From Methanofastidiosum sp. (lineage in GTDB: Archaea > Methanobacteriota_B > Thermococci > Methanofastidiosales > Methanofastidiosaceae): a stretch of 15,462 bases of DNA. Both the position numbers and the translations under genes were made by a program. This document shows, piece after piece, positions 1 through 7,265 of the stretch. The notes beneath the pieces were generated by a model. It did no database searches. It was not told where the DNA came from and saw only the letters and a list, made by a program, of their open reading frames with translations. The DNA lies in assembly GCA_013329085.1 (NCBI GenBank), contig DUKX01000126.1, positions 3,588 through 19,049 on the forward strand, written 5' to 3'. How positions within the stretch are numbered: the first letter of the stretch is position 1; each line of letters begins with the position of its first letter.

Positions 1-770
1 CCTCTAAACTGATTCCACCATATAGTATGGTGCTTTGATATACCCCCCCCAATCATCAGTGCACCAGTTTTATCTGCCGAATAAATCAAGTCACTTATAA
101 TGTCCTCATCCTTCATCAAATTAAGATTGAAGTCTTTATGGCCATCCTGCCAGAAATAATAAAGTTGCCATCCCCACGAACCGTCAAGAGGCCCTGGAAG
201 TATAACTGGTATATTATTTTTATAACACCAGTAAATAATAGAATCTTCCTTATTTTTTTCTCCTTCTAAGGCTTTTCCAAATTCCCATACAAGTTCGTGA
301 GGGGAAACATCCCTAACACCTTTATTGTATAAATCTCCAATAACTTTTCTGACCTTCTCCTCAAGAATCTCTGAATATGACTCGTTAGGTATCAATACGT
401 TACCCTCCCTGTTTACACCTTCCTTGTGAAGTTGTCTGTCATCCATTTCAAATGAGCCGTGATAATAGTTCCTATATACTCTTGCAATATCATGGTCTAA
501 TGTACCAGGTGTTGTGATTATCATATCAAAGAGTTTTCTCTTTACAAGCTCCTTGATTATACCTCTTGTTCCTGTTGCAACTAAAGAAGCTGGAAAAGAT
601 AGAATCCTCTTGCAATCTTTGTCTCTTGCCATATTTTGTAAAATCTGAGAACCGTCGCCGACTTTTTTTGCTACATAACCTCCAGATAGGGCCATCTGAT
701 TAGTAAGATCTTTCATTGTCTTTATTTTATTAAGATCAATATCCTTTACAATTTCTCTTTTCATATACAT
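1..770 (-). CDS. dys: Deoxyhypusine synthase, N-terminal part, cut by the window edge
   Basis: Deoxyhypusine synthase transfers the aminobutyl group of spermidine to a lysine of archaeal initiation factor aIF5A, using NAD. About 256 codons are visible, read from 770 leftwards and open to the edge. Recognisable family segments are LSFPASLVATGTRG and TTPGTLDHDIAR (NAD/substrate region), EFGKALEGE, PVILPGPLDGSWGWQ, and near the edge MIGGGISKHHTIWWNQFR. The last contains the conserved histidine pair seen in the human enzyme around His288. The catalytic lysine motif (around SWGK) would lie beyond the window. Two starts are possible, ATG at 770 (MYMKREIV) and ATG at 764 (MKREIV). A TATA-like TTATTTAA centred near 791 fits a leaderless transcript starting at either. 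A run of eight G (coding sense) at 43-50 encodes the conserved GGG. Identification is firm; the exact start is not. Confidence 0.95.
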   Translation of the reverse strand, partial: MYMKREIVKDIDLNKIKTMKDLTNQMALSGGYVAKKVGDGSQILQNMARDKDCKRILSFPASLVATGTRGIIKELVKRKLFDMIITTPGTLDHDIARVYRNYYHGSFEMDDRQLHKEGVNREGNVLIPNESYSEILEEKVRKVIGDLYNKGVRDVSPHELVWEFGKALEGEKNKEDSIIYWCYKNNIPVILPGPLDGSWGWQLYYFWQDGHKDFNLNLMKDEDIISDLIYSADKTGALMIGGGISKHHTIWWNQFR

Positions 771-786
771 ACCATGATTAAATTAT

Positions 787-796
787 CTTAAATAAC
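787..796 (-). promoter_or_regulatory. TATA-box promoter of deoxyhypusine synthase
   Basis: On the minus strand GTTATTTAAG reads at 796-787. Its centre lies 21-27 nt before the two candidate ATG codons (770 and 764), the spacing expected for an archaeal leaderless transcript. No Shine-Dalgarno sequence is seen before the start. Confidence 0.5.
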
Positions 797-808
797 TTTT
801 CAATAACC

Positions 809-816
809 TTAAATAC
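809..816 (+). promoter_or_regulatory. TATA-box promoter of iorB, leaderless
   Basis: TTAAATAC at 809-816 is centred about 24 nt upstream of the ATG at 837, and no ribosome binding site precedes that ATG. This is the geometry of an archaeal leaderless mRNA. The promoter is divergent from that of the deoxyhypusine synthase gene within a 66-bp spacer. Confidence 0.55.
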
Positions 817-836
817 TTTTTATCTATCTCATTTTT

Positions 837-1424
837 ATGGAATTTAACATTCTCATCTGCGGAGTAGGAGGACAGGGAACTATTCTCGCTTCATATGTTC
901 TTGGAAATGCAGCATTAAAAGACGGGCATAAGGTAAGATTGGGCGAGATTCACGGCATGGCCCAGAGAGGGGGGTCAGTTGTTTCTCATGTAAGGATGGG
1001 TGATGAGGTCTACGGCTCTGTTATCCCCCAAGGGAAAGCAGATATTATAATCGCATTTGAACCACTCGAAGCCTTAAGAAATTTATCTTATCTAAAAAAA
1101 GGAGGAAAGACCATACTAAATACCGAGAGAGTAAATCCAATCTCCGTATCACTTGGAGAATGTGATTATCCTCCAATAGATGAGATATTGTTCAATCTCT
1201 CAGAAAAAGGTAAAGTCTATCATTTCAATGCAACTGAAATTGCAAAAGGCTTAGGCAATCAGGTCATAATGAACATGGTGATGATGGGGGCTCTATCCCT
1301 TCTTGAAACTCCAATAAAAAATGAGACTCTTTTAGAAACAATAGTATCTGTGCTATCCAAAAAAGCAGAGATAAACATGAAAGCCTTTGAGGCCGGAAGA
1401 AAAAAAATGGAGAATCTACTCTAG
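837..1424 (+). CDS. iorB: Indolepyruvate oxidoreductase, beta subunit
   Basis: This 195-residue protein is the beta (gamma-domain-like) subunit of indolepyruvate:ferredoxin oxidoreductase. With the TPP and Fe-S carrying IorA it oxidatively decarboxylates aryl pyruvates from aromatic amino acids to aryl-acetyl-CoA, reducing ferredoxin, or acts in reverse. Diagnostic features are the N-terminal GVGGQGTILAS loop (residues 9-19), the motif GEIHGMAQRGGSVVSHVR (about 36-53) and the IIAFEPLEALR segment, all typical of IorB. Length is normal. The start follows a TATA box at leaderless spacing. It stands alone: the upstream neighbour is divergent deoxyhypusine synthase and the downstream one is convergent, so iorA is not in this window. 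It converges on the decarboxylase gene with a single base between the two stop codons. Confidence 0.93.
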   Translation: MEFNILICGVGGQGTILASYVLGNAALKDGHKVRLGEIHGMAQRGGSVVSHVRMGDEVYGSVIPQGKADIIIAFEPLEALRNLSYLKKGGKTILNTERVNPISVSLGECDYPPIDEILFNLSEKGKVYHFNATEIAKGLGNQVIMNMVMMGALSLLETPIKNETLLETIVSVLSKKAEINMKAFEAGRKKMENLL

Positions 1425-1425
1425 T

Positions 1426-2064
1426 TTAGATTTCTGCTATTATAGTCTCCCCAGCCTTTACATTGTCCCCAATTTTTATTATTGTTGAAGAATCAGAAGG
1501 ATACATAACGACTACTTGTGACCCTAGTTTTATTATGCCTATCTTATCTCCCTTGTCCAAAATTTGGCCCTCATCCACATAGCAATCAATTCTTCGTGCA
1601 GCTGTTCCGGCAATCTGAACTGTAACTGTCCTTATATCCCCATCAATTACGACTATATTTCTCTCATTCTCTATAAGGACGTTTCCAAAAGCAGGAAGAT
1701 GGCCCCCTTCAATGTAAATAATATCTATCACCTGACCAGATATAGGTGCTCTGTTTACATGAACATCAAAAAGCCCCATAAAAATGGAGACCATTGTAAA
1801 ATTTCCTTCAATAATTCCTTTTAGCTCTGGCAAGTAGATCATTTCACCATTTTTTATTGTAAAAGGGATTTCACTATCCTGCACAGTATCTATGGCTATT
1901 ACTTTTCCATCGGCAGGAGAAATAATAATATTTTTATCTATAGGGATAGATCTTTGTGGATCTCTGTAAAAAATAATGCTAAAAACAACAAGTCCTATAA
2001 TAATTAGACTTAGAATAATAGCTGCATTTCTCTTGAATTGGAGCACCACAAATGTTAAAAACAT
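1426..2064 (-). CDS. asd: Archaetidylserine decarboxylase proenzyme (phosphatidylserine decarboxylase family)
   Basis: This pyruvoyl-dependent decarboxylase converts archaetidylserine to archaetidylethanolamine in membrane lipid synthesis. The 212-residue reading has an N-terminal hydrophobic anchor (about 15-33) followed by FYRDPQRSIP, typical of the short Asd/Psd-A type. It contains SPADGK (Asp52), LFDVHVNRAP (His102) and, near the end, the self-cleavage site KLGSQV. Cleavage would fall between Gly181 and Ser182, so Ser182 becomes the pyruvoyl group of the small alpha chain; Asp, His and Ser match the family's autocleavage triad. The ATG at 2064 lies only about 11 nt from a TATA-like element, so the GTG at 2049 or 2046 may be the real (leaderless) start, shortening the protein by five or six residues. 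It is convergent with iorB and divergent from smc. No archaetidylserine synthase gene is adjacent. Confidence 0.92.
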   Translation of the reverse strand: MFLTFVVLQFKRNAAIILSLIIIGLVVFSIIFYRDPQRSIPIDKNIIISPADGKVIAIDTVQDSEIPFTIKNGEMIYLPELKGIIEGNFTMVSIFMGLFDVHVNRAPISGQVIDIIYIEGGHLPAFGNVLIENERNIVVIDGDIRTVTVQIAGTAARRIDCYVDEGQILDKGDKIGIIKLGSQVVVMYPSDSSTIIKIGDNVKAGETIIAEI

Positions 2065-2070
2065 AGGTAT

Positions 2071-2080
2071 TTATTTAAAA
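2071..2080 (-). promoter_or_regulatory. TATA-box promoter of the decarboxylase gene
   Basis: TTTTAAATAA reads on the minus strand from 2080 to 2071. Initiation 24-27 nt downstream would fall near 2049-2052, inside the longest reading frame and close to in-frame GTG codons at 2049 and 2046. That favours a GTG leaderless start over the ATG at 2064. Confidence 0.45.
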
Positions 2081-2106
2081 TTAATCGTGATTGGTGTTCA
2101 ACTAAC

Positions 2107-2120
2107 GAAAACTATTATAA
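2107..2120 (+). promoter_or_regulatory. BRE/TATA promoter of smc-scpA
   Basis: The element GAAAACTATTATAA shares its first ten bases exactly with the promoters of the primase gene (11220-11229) and the FrhB-like gene (12809-12818). In the other two, the first ATG is exactly 35 nt from the leading G. The same distance here puts the transcript start near 2142, leaving a leader of about 23 nt that carries a strong Shine-Dalgarno sequence. Confidence 0.55.
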
Positions 2121-2152
2121 GCTATAGATAGTGAATATCGTTTGTTAGACCT

Positions 2153-2161
2153 AGAGGTGGT
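2153..2161 (+). promoter_or_regulatory. Shine-Dalgarno site that fixes the smc start
   Basis: AGAGGTGGT closely matches the archaeal anti-SD complement GGAGGTGAT. Three bases follow it before the ATA at 2165, the same gap seen before preA's ATG. The first in-frame ATG (2189) is 27 nt beyond the end of the site, too far to be served by it. Confidence 0.6.
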
Positions 2162-2164
2162 CCC

Positions 2165-5100
2165 ATAGTATTTATAGAAAAAGTCACAATGAAAGGATTC
2201 AAATCCTATGGTAATAAAACGTTGACACTTCCAATTTCTAAAGGGTTCACTTGCATTGTTGGACCCAACGGAAGCGGAAAGTCAAACATAACAGACGCAA
2301 TCTGTTTTGTTGTCGGTAGGATATCTGCGAAATCAATGAGAGGCGAGAGACTCTCAGACCTAATATTTAACGGAACAGAAGATGAAAAAAAAGCCGAAGA
2401 GGCAATTGTTTCAATCACTTTCAACAATGAAGATGGCGGACTTCCAATTGATGAGAAAAAAGTTACCATCTCCAGAGCAGTCAATCTCAAAGGAGAAGGG
2501 GAGTACAGGGTAAATGGAAAAAGAGCCACTAGATCTTACGTTTTAGATATCTTTTCTTATGTAGGTGTAAGGCCTGATGGGCATAATATTGTAATGCAGG
2601 GAGATATTGCACACTTTATTAATATGAACCCTGTTGAAAGAAGGGGAATCATAGAGGAAATATCTGGTATTGCAGAATTTGACGATAAAAAAGACAAAGG
2701 ACTAAGAGAGCTTGAAAAAGCACAAGAGAATATAACAAGAGTTGAGCTTGTAATCTCCGAAGTTAAAAATCGTCTTGATAGGTTGCTCCGTGACAAAAAG
2801 GATGCTGAGCGATACCAGGAGATTGATAAAGAAATAAAAAATAAATGGGCTATTTACTATCACAGCAAATTAAAGGAGTTAGAGGATACAAAGATAAAAC
2901 TTGAGGCAAATATTGAAAAAGGCCAAAAAGACATCGAAGAGTTACGGATTTTAGTTTCTAAAATTGTTCAGGATATATCCAATAAAGAAAAAGAATTATT
3001 AGAACTTGATGACGAATACAATCGCAAAATGGAAATGGACAGTATCAACATAACAAGAGAAATTGAAAAGATAAAAGGAAATATTTCCTCAATTAATCAA
3101 TCAATCGAATATGAAAAAAAGGAACTTTCCTCAGTAAAGAAAGAAATTGATGAACTAAAGAAAGAGATCTCTGACAATGAACTAAAAATCAAAGGACTAT
3201 TAGAAAATAAATCTAAACTGGAAAAGGAAAGTGCCGAAGTTGAATCAACTATTAAGAGCAAGGAAGCCGAATATAGAAAACTCCTTGATGCACTGTCTGG
3301 AAAAGACGGGATGTTTTTAAAAATTAAAGAGAGTTTACTTGAAGTTGATAGAAAACTAGAAAAGAATAGAAAAGACTATCTTGCACTAAACAAAGAACTT
3401 GATTCTTACAATGCCTCTGTTTCACTTCTGGACCAAGACACCAAACGAATCACAACAGATATCAAAAAAATAGATGATAAATTATCGGACATTGAAAAAA
3501 AATTAAAAGAAAAAGAATCAAAATCCTCAGCTTATGACTCCAATCTTAAGAATAACAGTAATGAAAGTATCACCCTCAATCAAAGATATCAAGGTCTAAA
3601 AACTGAGTTATCGAAAGTGGAGTCTGATTCAAAACAGGCTTTATCGCAATTTGAAAATTTAAAAGCCAGAATAAATGTAAAGAAAGAAGCCCAAAATGAT
3701 ATCACCGGTGGGCAAAAAGCAATTGCAGAGATCCTAAAGGCTAAAAAGGATAAACTAATTCCGGGAATTTATGGGACTATTTCTGAACTTGGAACTACGA
3801 AAGAGGAATACAGTCTTGCACTGGAAGTTGCAGCAGGATCAAGACTTACAAATATTGTTGTAGAAGATGATAATGTTGCAAGGGAATGTGTTAAATTCCT
3901 TAAAAATCTAAAAGCTGGTCGTGCAACATTCTTACCCTTAAACAAACTTGTTACTCCAAGAATATCAAATGCTCCAAAGACAAAAGGAGTGGTCGGGCTT
4001 GCAATTGAACTAGTATCTTTTGATGAGAAATTTAGAAAAGCGTTTGAGTATATATTTGGAAGAACTTACATAATTGAAAATATTGATGTTTCTAAAACAA
4101 TAGATAATACAAGACTTGTAACACTTGATGGTGATCTAGTAGAATCATCAGGGGCGATAACTGGTGGTTATTATGCCCGAAAGAAATTTTCTGTTTCTTT
4201 TAACATTGAAGAAGATAACTTTTCCTTAAAAGATTTGGAGAAGAAGTTATCCGAATATGATTTAAGAAAACAATCCCTTAAAACAGAAATAGAAAAACTG
4301 GAAGAAACTTTGAAAAATCTCAGCATAAATAAAGCAGAGTCAGCTTCTGAACTTGCTACAACTAATAGAGAAAAAGACGAACTCTTAAAAGAGAAGAATT
4401 CCTTACAAAAGGAAAAATTAGCATTTGAAAAAGCTATTGAAGACCTAACAAAAAAACTCGAAAAACAAAAGAGTCTGTTTTCTGATACAAAAATTAAAAT
4501 TGATCCCATCTTAAAAGAAATAACAAAACTCGAAGGGGAGAAGGCAAACGTTGAGAAAGACATAGAGGATTCTAGCGCGGGCGAAATGGGCGAGGCTCTT
4601 GAGATTGACCTTACAGATCTTCGAAAGAAAAATTCTGAGATGGCATTACAGATATCATCAATTAATTCAACTCTTGAATACCTTAAACAATCCAATATTA
4701 AATCTTCTGAAAAAATCGATTTAAGAAAACCTCAAGAAGAAGTGGCTTTGAAAAAAATATCTGAGTTAGATAACAGCCTAAAGGAAATTAATGGAATCCT
4801 AAAAGAAAAAGAAAAAGAAGATTCTGTAATCAAAAAAGAATTATCCTCATTTAATCAAAAAAAGAGGAGTCTTTCAACTGATACTTCTGATTTAAGAATC
4901 AAGAAAGATAACAAAATTGAGAAAATATCAAAACTAGAATCTGATCTCAACTTATGGGCTTCTGAAAAAAAGGCTATAATAGAAGACATAGCCGAATTTT
5001 CTAGACACGCTTCAGATTATGAAGCGCCTGAAGAATTTTCCAAACATCCAGACAAACTTAAAATTGAGATAGAGTCGTTGGAAAAGGAAAGAGAGAAATT

Positions 5101-5722
5101 AATGCCAATTAACATGAGGGCAATTATAGAGTATGAGGAAGAAGAAGGCAGATACAATACACTAAAACTTAGGAGAGATACCCTTATAGAAGAAAAGAAT
5201 GCAATTCTTAACTTCATAGCCGAAGTAGAGAAAGAGAAATCTGAAGTTTTCCTCAAAACATTTAATGAGATTGCTTCTAACTTCTCAGACATATTCTCAG
5301 ACATATCTCCCGAAGGAACAGCTCAACTTCTCCTTGAAACAGAAGACAATCCCTTTGAAGGCGGGATAATAGTAGATGCTAAACCTTTGGGTAAAAATGT
5401 TAAGACTGCTGTATCATTAAGCGGTGGAGAAAAGGCTATTACTGCGCTGTCTTTAATATTTGCTATCCAACGCCACAAACCATCTCCTTTCTATATACTT
5501 GATGAAGTAGATGCAAATCTTGACGATGCAAATGTGGAGAGAACTGCTGAGATGATAAAGAGGCAAGCTGAAAAAACACAGTTTATTGTAATTACCTTAA
5601 GGGAGGGGATGATGTCAAGAGCAGAAAGATTGTTTGGAGTTTCAATGTACAAGAAAGGACTCTCAGCAATGGTCTCACTTGAAGTCGAGAAAGTAGTTAA
5701 ACAGGCGGAGGCATTAGCCTGA
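2165..5722 (+). CDS. smc: Chromosome segregation ATPase SMC
   Basis: SMC forms a ring-shaped homodimer with ScpA that compacts and segregates the chromosome. The protein is about 1185 residues with full family architecture. The N-terminal head has Walker A GPNGSGKSN (about 33-41). A long Lys/Glu-rich coiled coil runs about 175-520, a hinge about 525-670 (from IPGIYGTISEL to SSGAITGGYYARKK), and a second coiled coil to about 1030. The C-terminal head has the signature LSGGEKA (about 1085) and Walker B FYILDEVDANLDD (about 1109). Starting at the first ATG (2189) would give MKGFKSYG and remove the first beta strand; the upstream codons read VFIEKVT, matching the usual SMC N-terminus. The Shine-Dalgarno site at 2153-2161 points to ATA at 2165 as the start, which is unusual. 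The gene overlaps scpA at CTGA. Confidence 0.95.
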   Translation: MVFIEKVTMKGFKSYGNKTLTLPISKGFTCIVGPNGSGKSNITDAICFVVGRISAKSMRGERLSDLIFNGTEDEKKAEEAIVSITFNNEDGGLPIDEKKVTISRAVNLKGEGEYRVNGKRATRSYVLDIFSYVGVRPDGHNIVMQGDIAHFINMNPVERRGIIEEISGIAEFDDKKDKGLRELEKAQENITRVELVISEVKNRLDRLLRDKKDAERYQEIDKEIKNKWAIYYHSKLKELEDTKIKLEANIEKGQKDIEELRILVSKIVQDISNKEKELLELDDEYNRKMEMDSINITREIEKIKGNISSINQSIEYEKKELSSVKKEIDELKKEISDNELKIKGLLENKSKLEKESAEVESTIKSKEAEYRKLLDALSGKDGMFLKIKESLLEVDRKLEKNRKDYLALNKELDSYNASVSLLDQDTKRITTDIKKIDDKLSDIEKKLKEKESKSSAYDSNLKNNSNESITLNQRYQGLKTELSKVESDSKQALSQFENLKARINVKKEAQNDITGGQKAIAEILKAKKDKLIPGIYGTISELGTTKEEYSLALEVAAGSRLTNIVVEDDNVARECVKFLKNLKAGRATFLPLNKLVTPRISNAPKTKGVVGLAIELVSFDEKFRKAFEYIFGRTYIIENIDVSKTIDNTRLVTLDGDLVESSGAITGGYYARKKFSVSFNIEEDNFSLKDLEKKLSEYDLRKQSLKTEIEKLEETLKNLSINKAESASELATTNREKDELLKEKNSLQKEKLAFEKAIEDLTKKLEKQKSLFSDTKIKIDPILKEITKLEGEKANVEKDIEDSSAGEMGEALEIDLTDLRKKNSEMALQISSINSTLEYLKQSNIKSSEKIDLRKPQEEVALKKISELDNSLKEINGILKEKEKEDSVIKKELSSFNQKKRSLSTDTSDLRIKKDNKIEKISKLESDLNLWASEKKAIIEDIAEFSRHASDYEAPEEFSKHPDKLKIEIESLEKEREKLMPINMRAIIEYEEEEGRYNTLKLRRDTLIEEKNAILNFIAEVEKEKSEVFLKTFNEIASNFSDIFSDISPEGTAQLLLETEDNPFEGGIIVDAKPLGKNVKTAVSLSGGEKAITALSLIFAIQRHKPSPFYILDEVDANLDDANVERTAEMIKRQAEKTQFIVITLREGMMSRAERLFGVSMYKKGLSAMVSLEVEKVVKQAEALA
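5705..5711 (+). promoter_or_regulatory. Shine-Dalgarno site that fixes the scpA start
   Basis: GCGGAGG lies inside the last codons of smc. Counting from GGAGG, the CTG at 5719 sits at the same distance (7 nt) as smc's ATA and preA's ATG from their sites. The first in-frame ATG (5770) is about 58 nt away. Confidence 0.5.
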
Positions 5723-6390
5723 TCCAAGAAGATGTCCTGATACCAGAGATAGGCCCAATAGACGTTCTCATGGATCTTGTTCTGTCAAGGGAAATAGATC
5801 CGTGGGACATCGATATAATAGACCTTACAAATAAATTTTTGGACAGGATTAGAAAATTAAAGAATCTTGACCTAAGGGTATCAGGCAAAACGATACTTAC
5901 CGCCTCAATTCTTTTGAGAATGAAAAGTGAACAATTGATGAGGGAAGACGAGAAGAAAGAAGAAGACGACGAATTTTTTGACTTTTGGGAAGATATTGAA
6001 AACGCTGAATTTGAAATTGATGACATTAAACCACCTTTAAGAAGAAGAAATGTCGGCAAGATGACGCTCCCTGAACTTTTCGAAGCACTAATTGATGCTT
6101 TAGAAGAAGGAGAAAAACCGAAGAGGAAGATTATAGCTAAACTAGGCCCTCAGCTTTATCAAATTGATGAAATCAAGGCCGATATAAGAAAACAGGTAGA
6201 AAAGTTATATCAGCACCTATTGGAGCTTAAAGGCATAAATGGCCTTATCTATTTTAGAGATTTACTTGAGGAGAAAACAACAAGAGAAGTAGCAAGAATA
6301 TTTCTCTATATATTGTTCCTTTACAGTGATAAAAAGATAGATGTCACCCAAGAAGAGATGTTTGGTGACATATTCATTAAAGTTCTGTAA
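5719..6390 (+). CDS. scpA: Segregation and condensation protein A
   Basis: ScpA is the kleisin that bridges the SMC heads and closes the condensin ring. It is recognised from the N-terminal motif PIDVLMDLVLSREIDPWDIDIIDLTNKFL and from SGKTILTASILLRMKSEQLM, both typical of archaeal ScpA. An acidic linker follows (about residues 75-95, EEDDEFFDFWEDIENAEFEIDD), then a C-terminal winged-helix region that would contact the SMC head (about 145-223, ending VTQEEMFGDIFIKVL). With CTG as start the protein has 223 residues. The first ATG (5770) would cut off the IQEDVLIPEIGPIDVL segment, which belongs to the conserved fold. CTG at 5719 overlaps the smc stop as CTGA, so the genes are translationally coupled. 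No scpB is present in the window. Its last 14 bp overlap the convergent membrane-protein gene. Confidence 0.9.
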   Translation: MIQEDVLIPEIGPIDVLMDLVLSREIDPWDIDIIDLTNKFLDRIRKLKNLDLRVSGKTILTASILLRMKSEQLMREDEKKEEDDEFFDFWEDIENAEFEIDDIKPPLRRRNVGKMTLPELFEALIDALEEGEKPKRKIIAKLGPQLYQIDEIKADIRKQVEKLYQHLLELKGINGLIYFRDLLEEKTTREVARIFLYILFLYSDKKIDVTQEEMFGDIFIKVL

Positions 6391-7147
6391 TCTTTTCAAT
6401 GAATCCCATTTTGTATAGCTTGTAAAATGTAGGAATATCAAAAAGTTTTGGAATTTCTTTTTCGGTCACCCGGCCTTTTGTATGCATTAATAAAAATACA
6501 TTGATTTCTTTTTCTGAAAATCCCCCAATCTCTTTCAAATAAGCAATATCATGAGATTTTGCTTCCTCTGAAAGAACATAAGAGGTCTTCATAAGTTTTT
6601 TTCTCGAGAGCCCACCTTTTGGCAGTATTGATAGGATGAAAAGAAGGACAGTTATAATGGAAGCCCCTTGTAATATAGGCTCTATAGAGTTTAAAACATC
6701 TTCTCGGGTAACTTCTACATTCACTGTATATATTTCAATATTTACTGAAGCATTTGTCGATAGTAAAGGGTCAGTTTCAAATATTAAGTAATATGTTTTT
6801 GTTTCCTTTGGAACATAGGGAAAGTTAAGTTCATCCGTCTGATAGAAATACTCTAAAGGTTTTAGATCATCGGGCTCTTTTTGCCAGACTAAAAAACCAT
6901 CTAAATCAGTCAATGAAATATTAATCCTGCCAGAAGAAGAAAATACTATTTGATGTATTCTCCTCCCCTCTAATGGCACGGCTATATATTTAGGGTTATC
7001 CCTGGATACAAAAAAGTTTTCACTTAGTTCTATCTGTTTGATATTTGTTTTAACTGCCTTTTCCTGTCCCGAGTAGTAAATATATGCTAGGGGTAACTCT
7101 ATAAAAAAGAGTACAAAAAGAAATATTATTAAATATTTATATCTCAT
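6377..7147 (-). CDS. Two-helix membrane protein with possible cytoplasmic winged-helix tail
   Basis: I do not recognise a named family. The protein is 256 residues from the ATG at 7147; a GTG at 7156 would add three residues, but GGGGTG at 7159-7154 is best placed for the ATG. It has an N-terminal hydrophobic segment (about 4-26) and a mainly beta, probably extracellular domain of about 125 residues with few charged clusters and no cysteines. A second membrane helix follows (about 157-178, ASIITVLLFILSILP), then a charged C-terminal tail. The last 45 residues (FSEKEINVFLLMHTKGRVTE... to the end) show the helix-helix-helix spacing of a small winged-helix domain, so a membrane-bound sensor/regulator is conceivable, though unproven. 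The gene overlaps scpA tail to tail. Its own TATA box sits at 7241-7250, about 95 nt upstream of the ATG, implying a leader of about 70 nt. Confidence 0.75.
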   Translation of the reverse strand: MRYKYLIIFLFVLFFIELPLAYIYYSGQEKAVKTNIKQIELSENFFVSRDNPKYIAVPLEGRRIHQIVFSSSGRINISLTDLDGFLVWQKEPDDLKPLEYFYQTDELNFPYVPKETKTYYLIFETDPLLSTNASVNIEIYTVNVEVTREDVLNSIEPILQGASIITVLLFILSILPKGGLSRKKLMKTSYVLSEEAKSHDIAYLKEIGGFSEKEINVFLLMHTKGRVTEKEIPKLFDIPTFYKLYKMGFIEKITEL

Positions 7148-7240
7148 ATAATGCACCCCAAAACATTTCAGAGCTCATAAGCCTCATCATCTTTTTTCAG
7201 ATTAGCTTTCTCATCACGCTTATTAAACTACTATTTGAAA

Positions 7241-7250
7241 TATATAAACT
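7241..7250 (-). promoter_or_regulatory. TATA-box promoter of the membrane-protein gene
   Basis: AGTTTATATA reads on the minus strand at 7250-7241, just downstream of the HTH gene's stop and its T-tract. A start 24-27 nt further would be near 7218-7221, giving a leader of about 70 nt before the ATG at 7147. I see no convincing hairpin or riboswitch in that leader. Confidence 0.5.
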
Positions 7251-7257
7251 TTTGTTC

Positions 7258-7263
7258 AAAAAA
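7258..7263 (-). terminator. Oligo-T terminator of the HTH gene
   Basis: Six T residues on the minus strand follow the HTH gene's TGA stop by two bases. Archaeal RNA polymerase commonly terminates at such T-runs without a hairpin. Confidence 0.4.
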
Positions 7264-7265
7264 TC

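Noticed and set aside
4171..4695. Long open frame on the minus strand within smc (174 codons)
   Set aside because: It is antisense to coiled-coil coding sequence of smc and Ser/Phe-rich, the complement of Lys/Glu/Ser codons. It shows no family pattern and no promoter. The same applies to other antisense frames inside smc, pncB, priL and preA.
7157..7240. Structured leader of the membrane-protein gene
   Set aside because: Only short partial repeats (ATGAG) are visible, with no stable hairpin or known riboswitch pattern.
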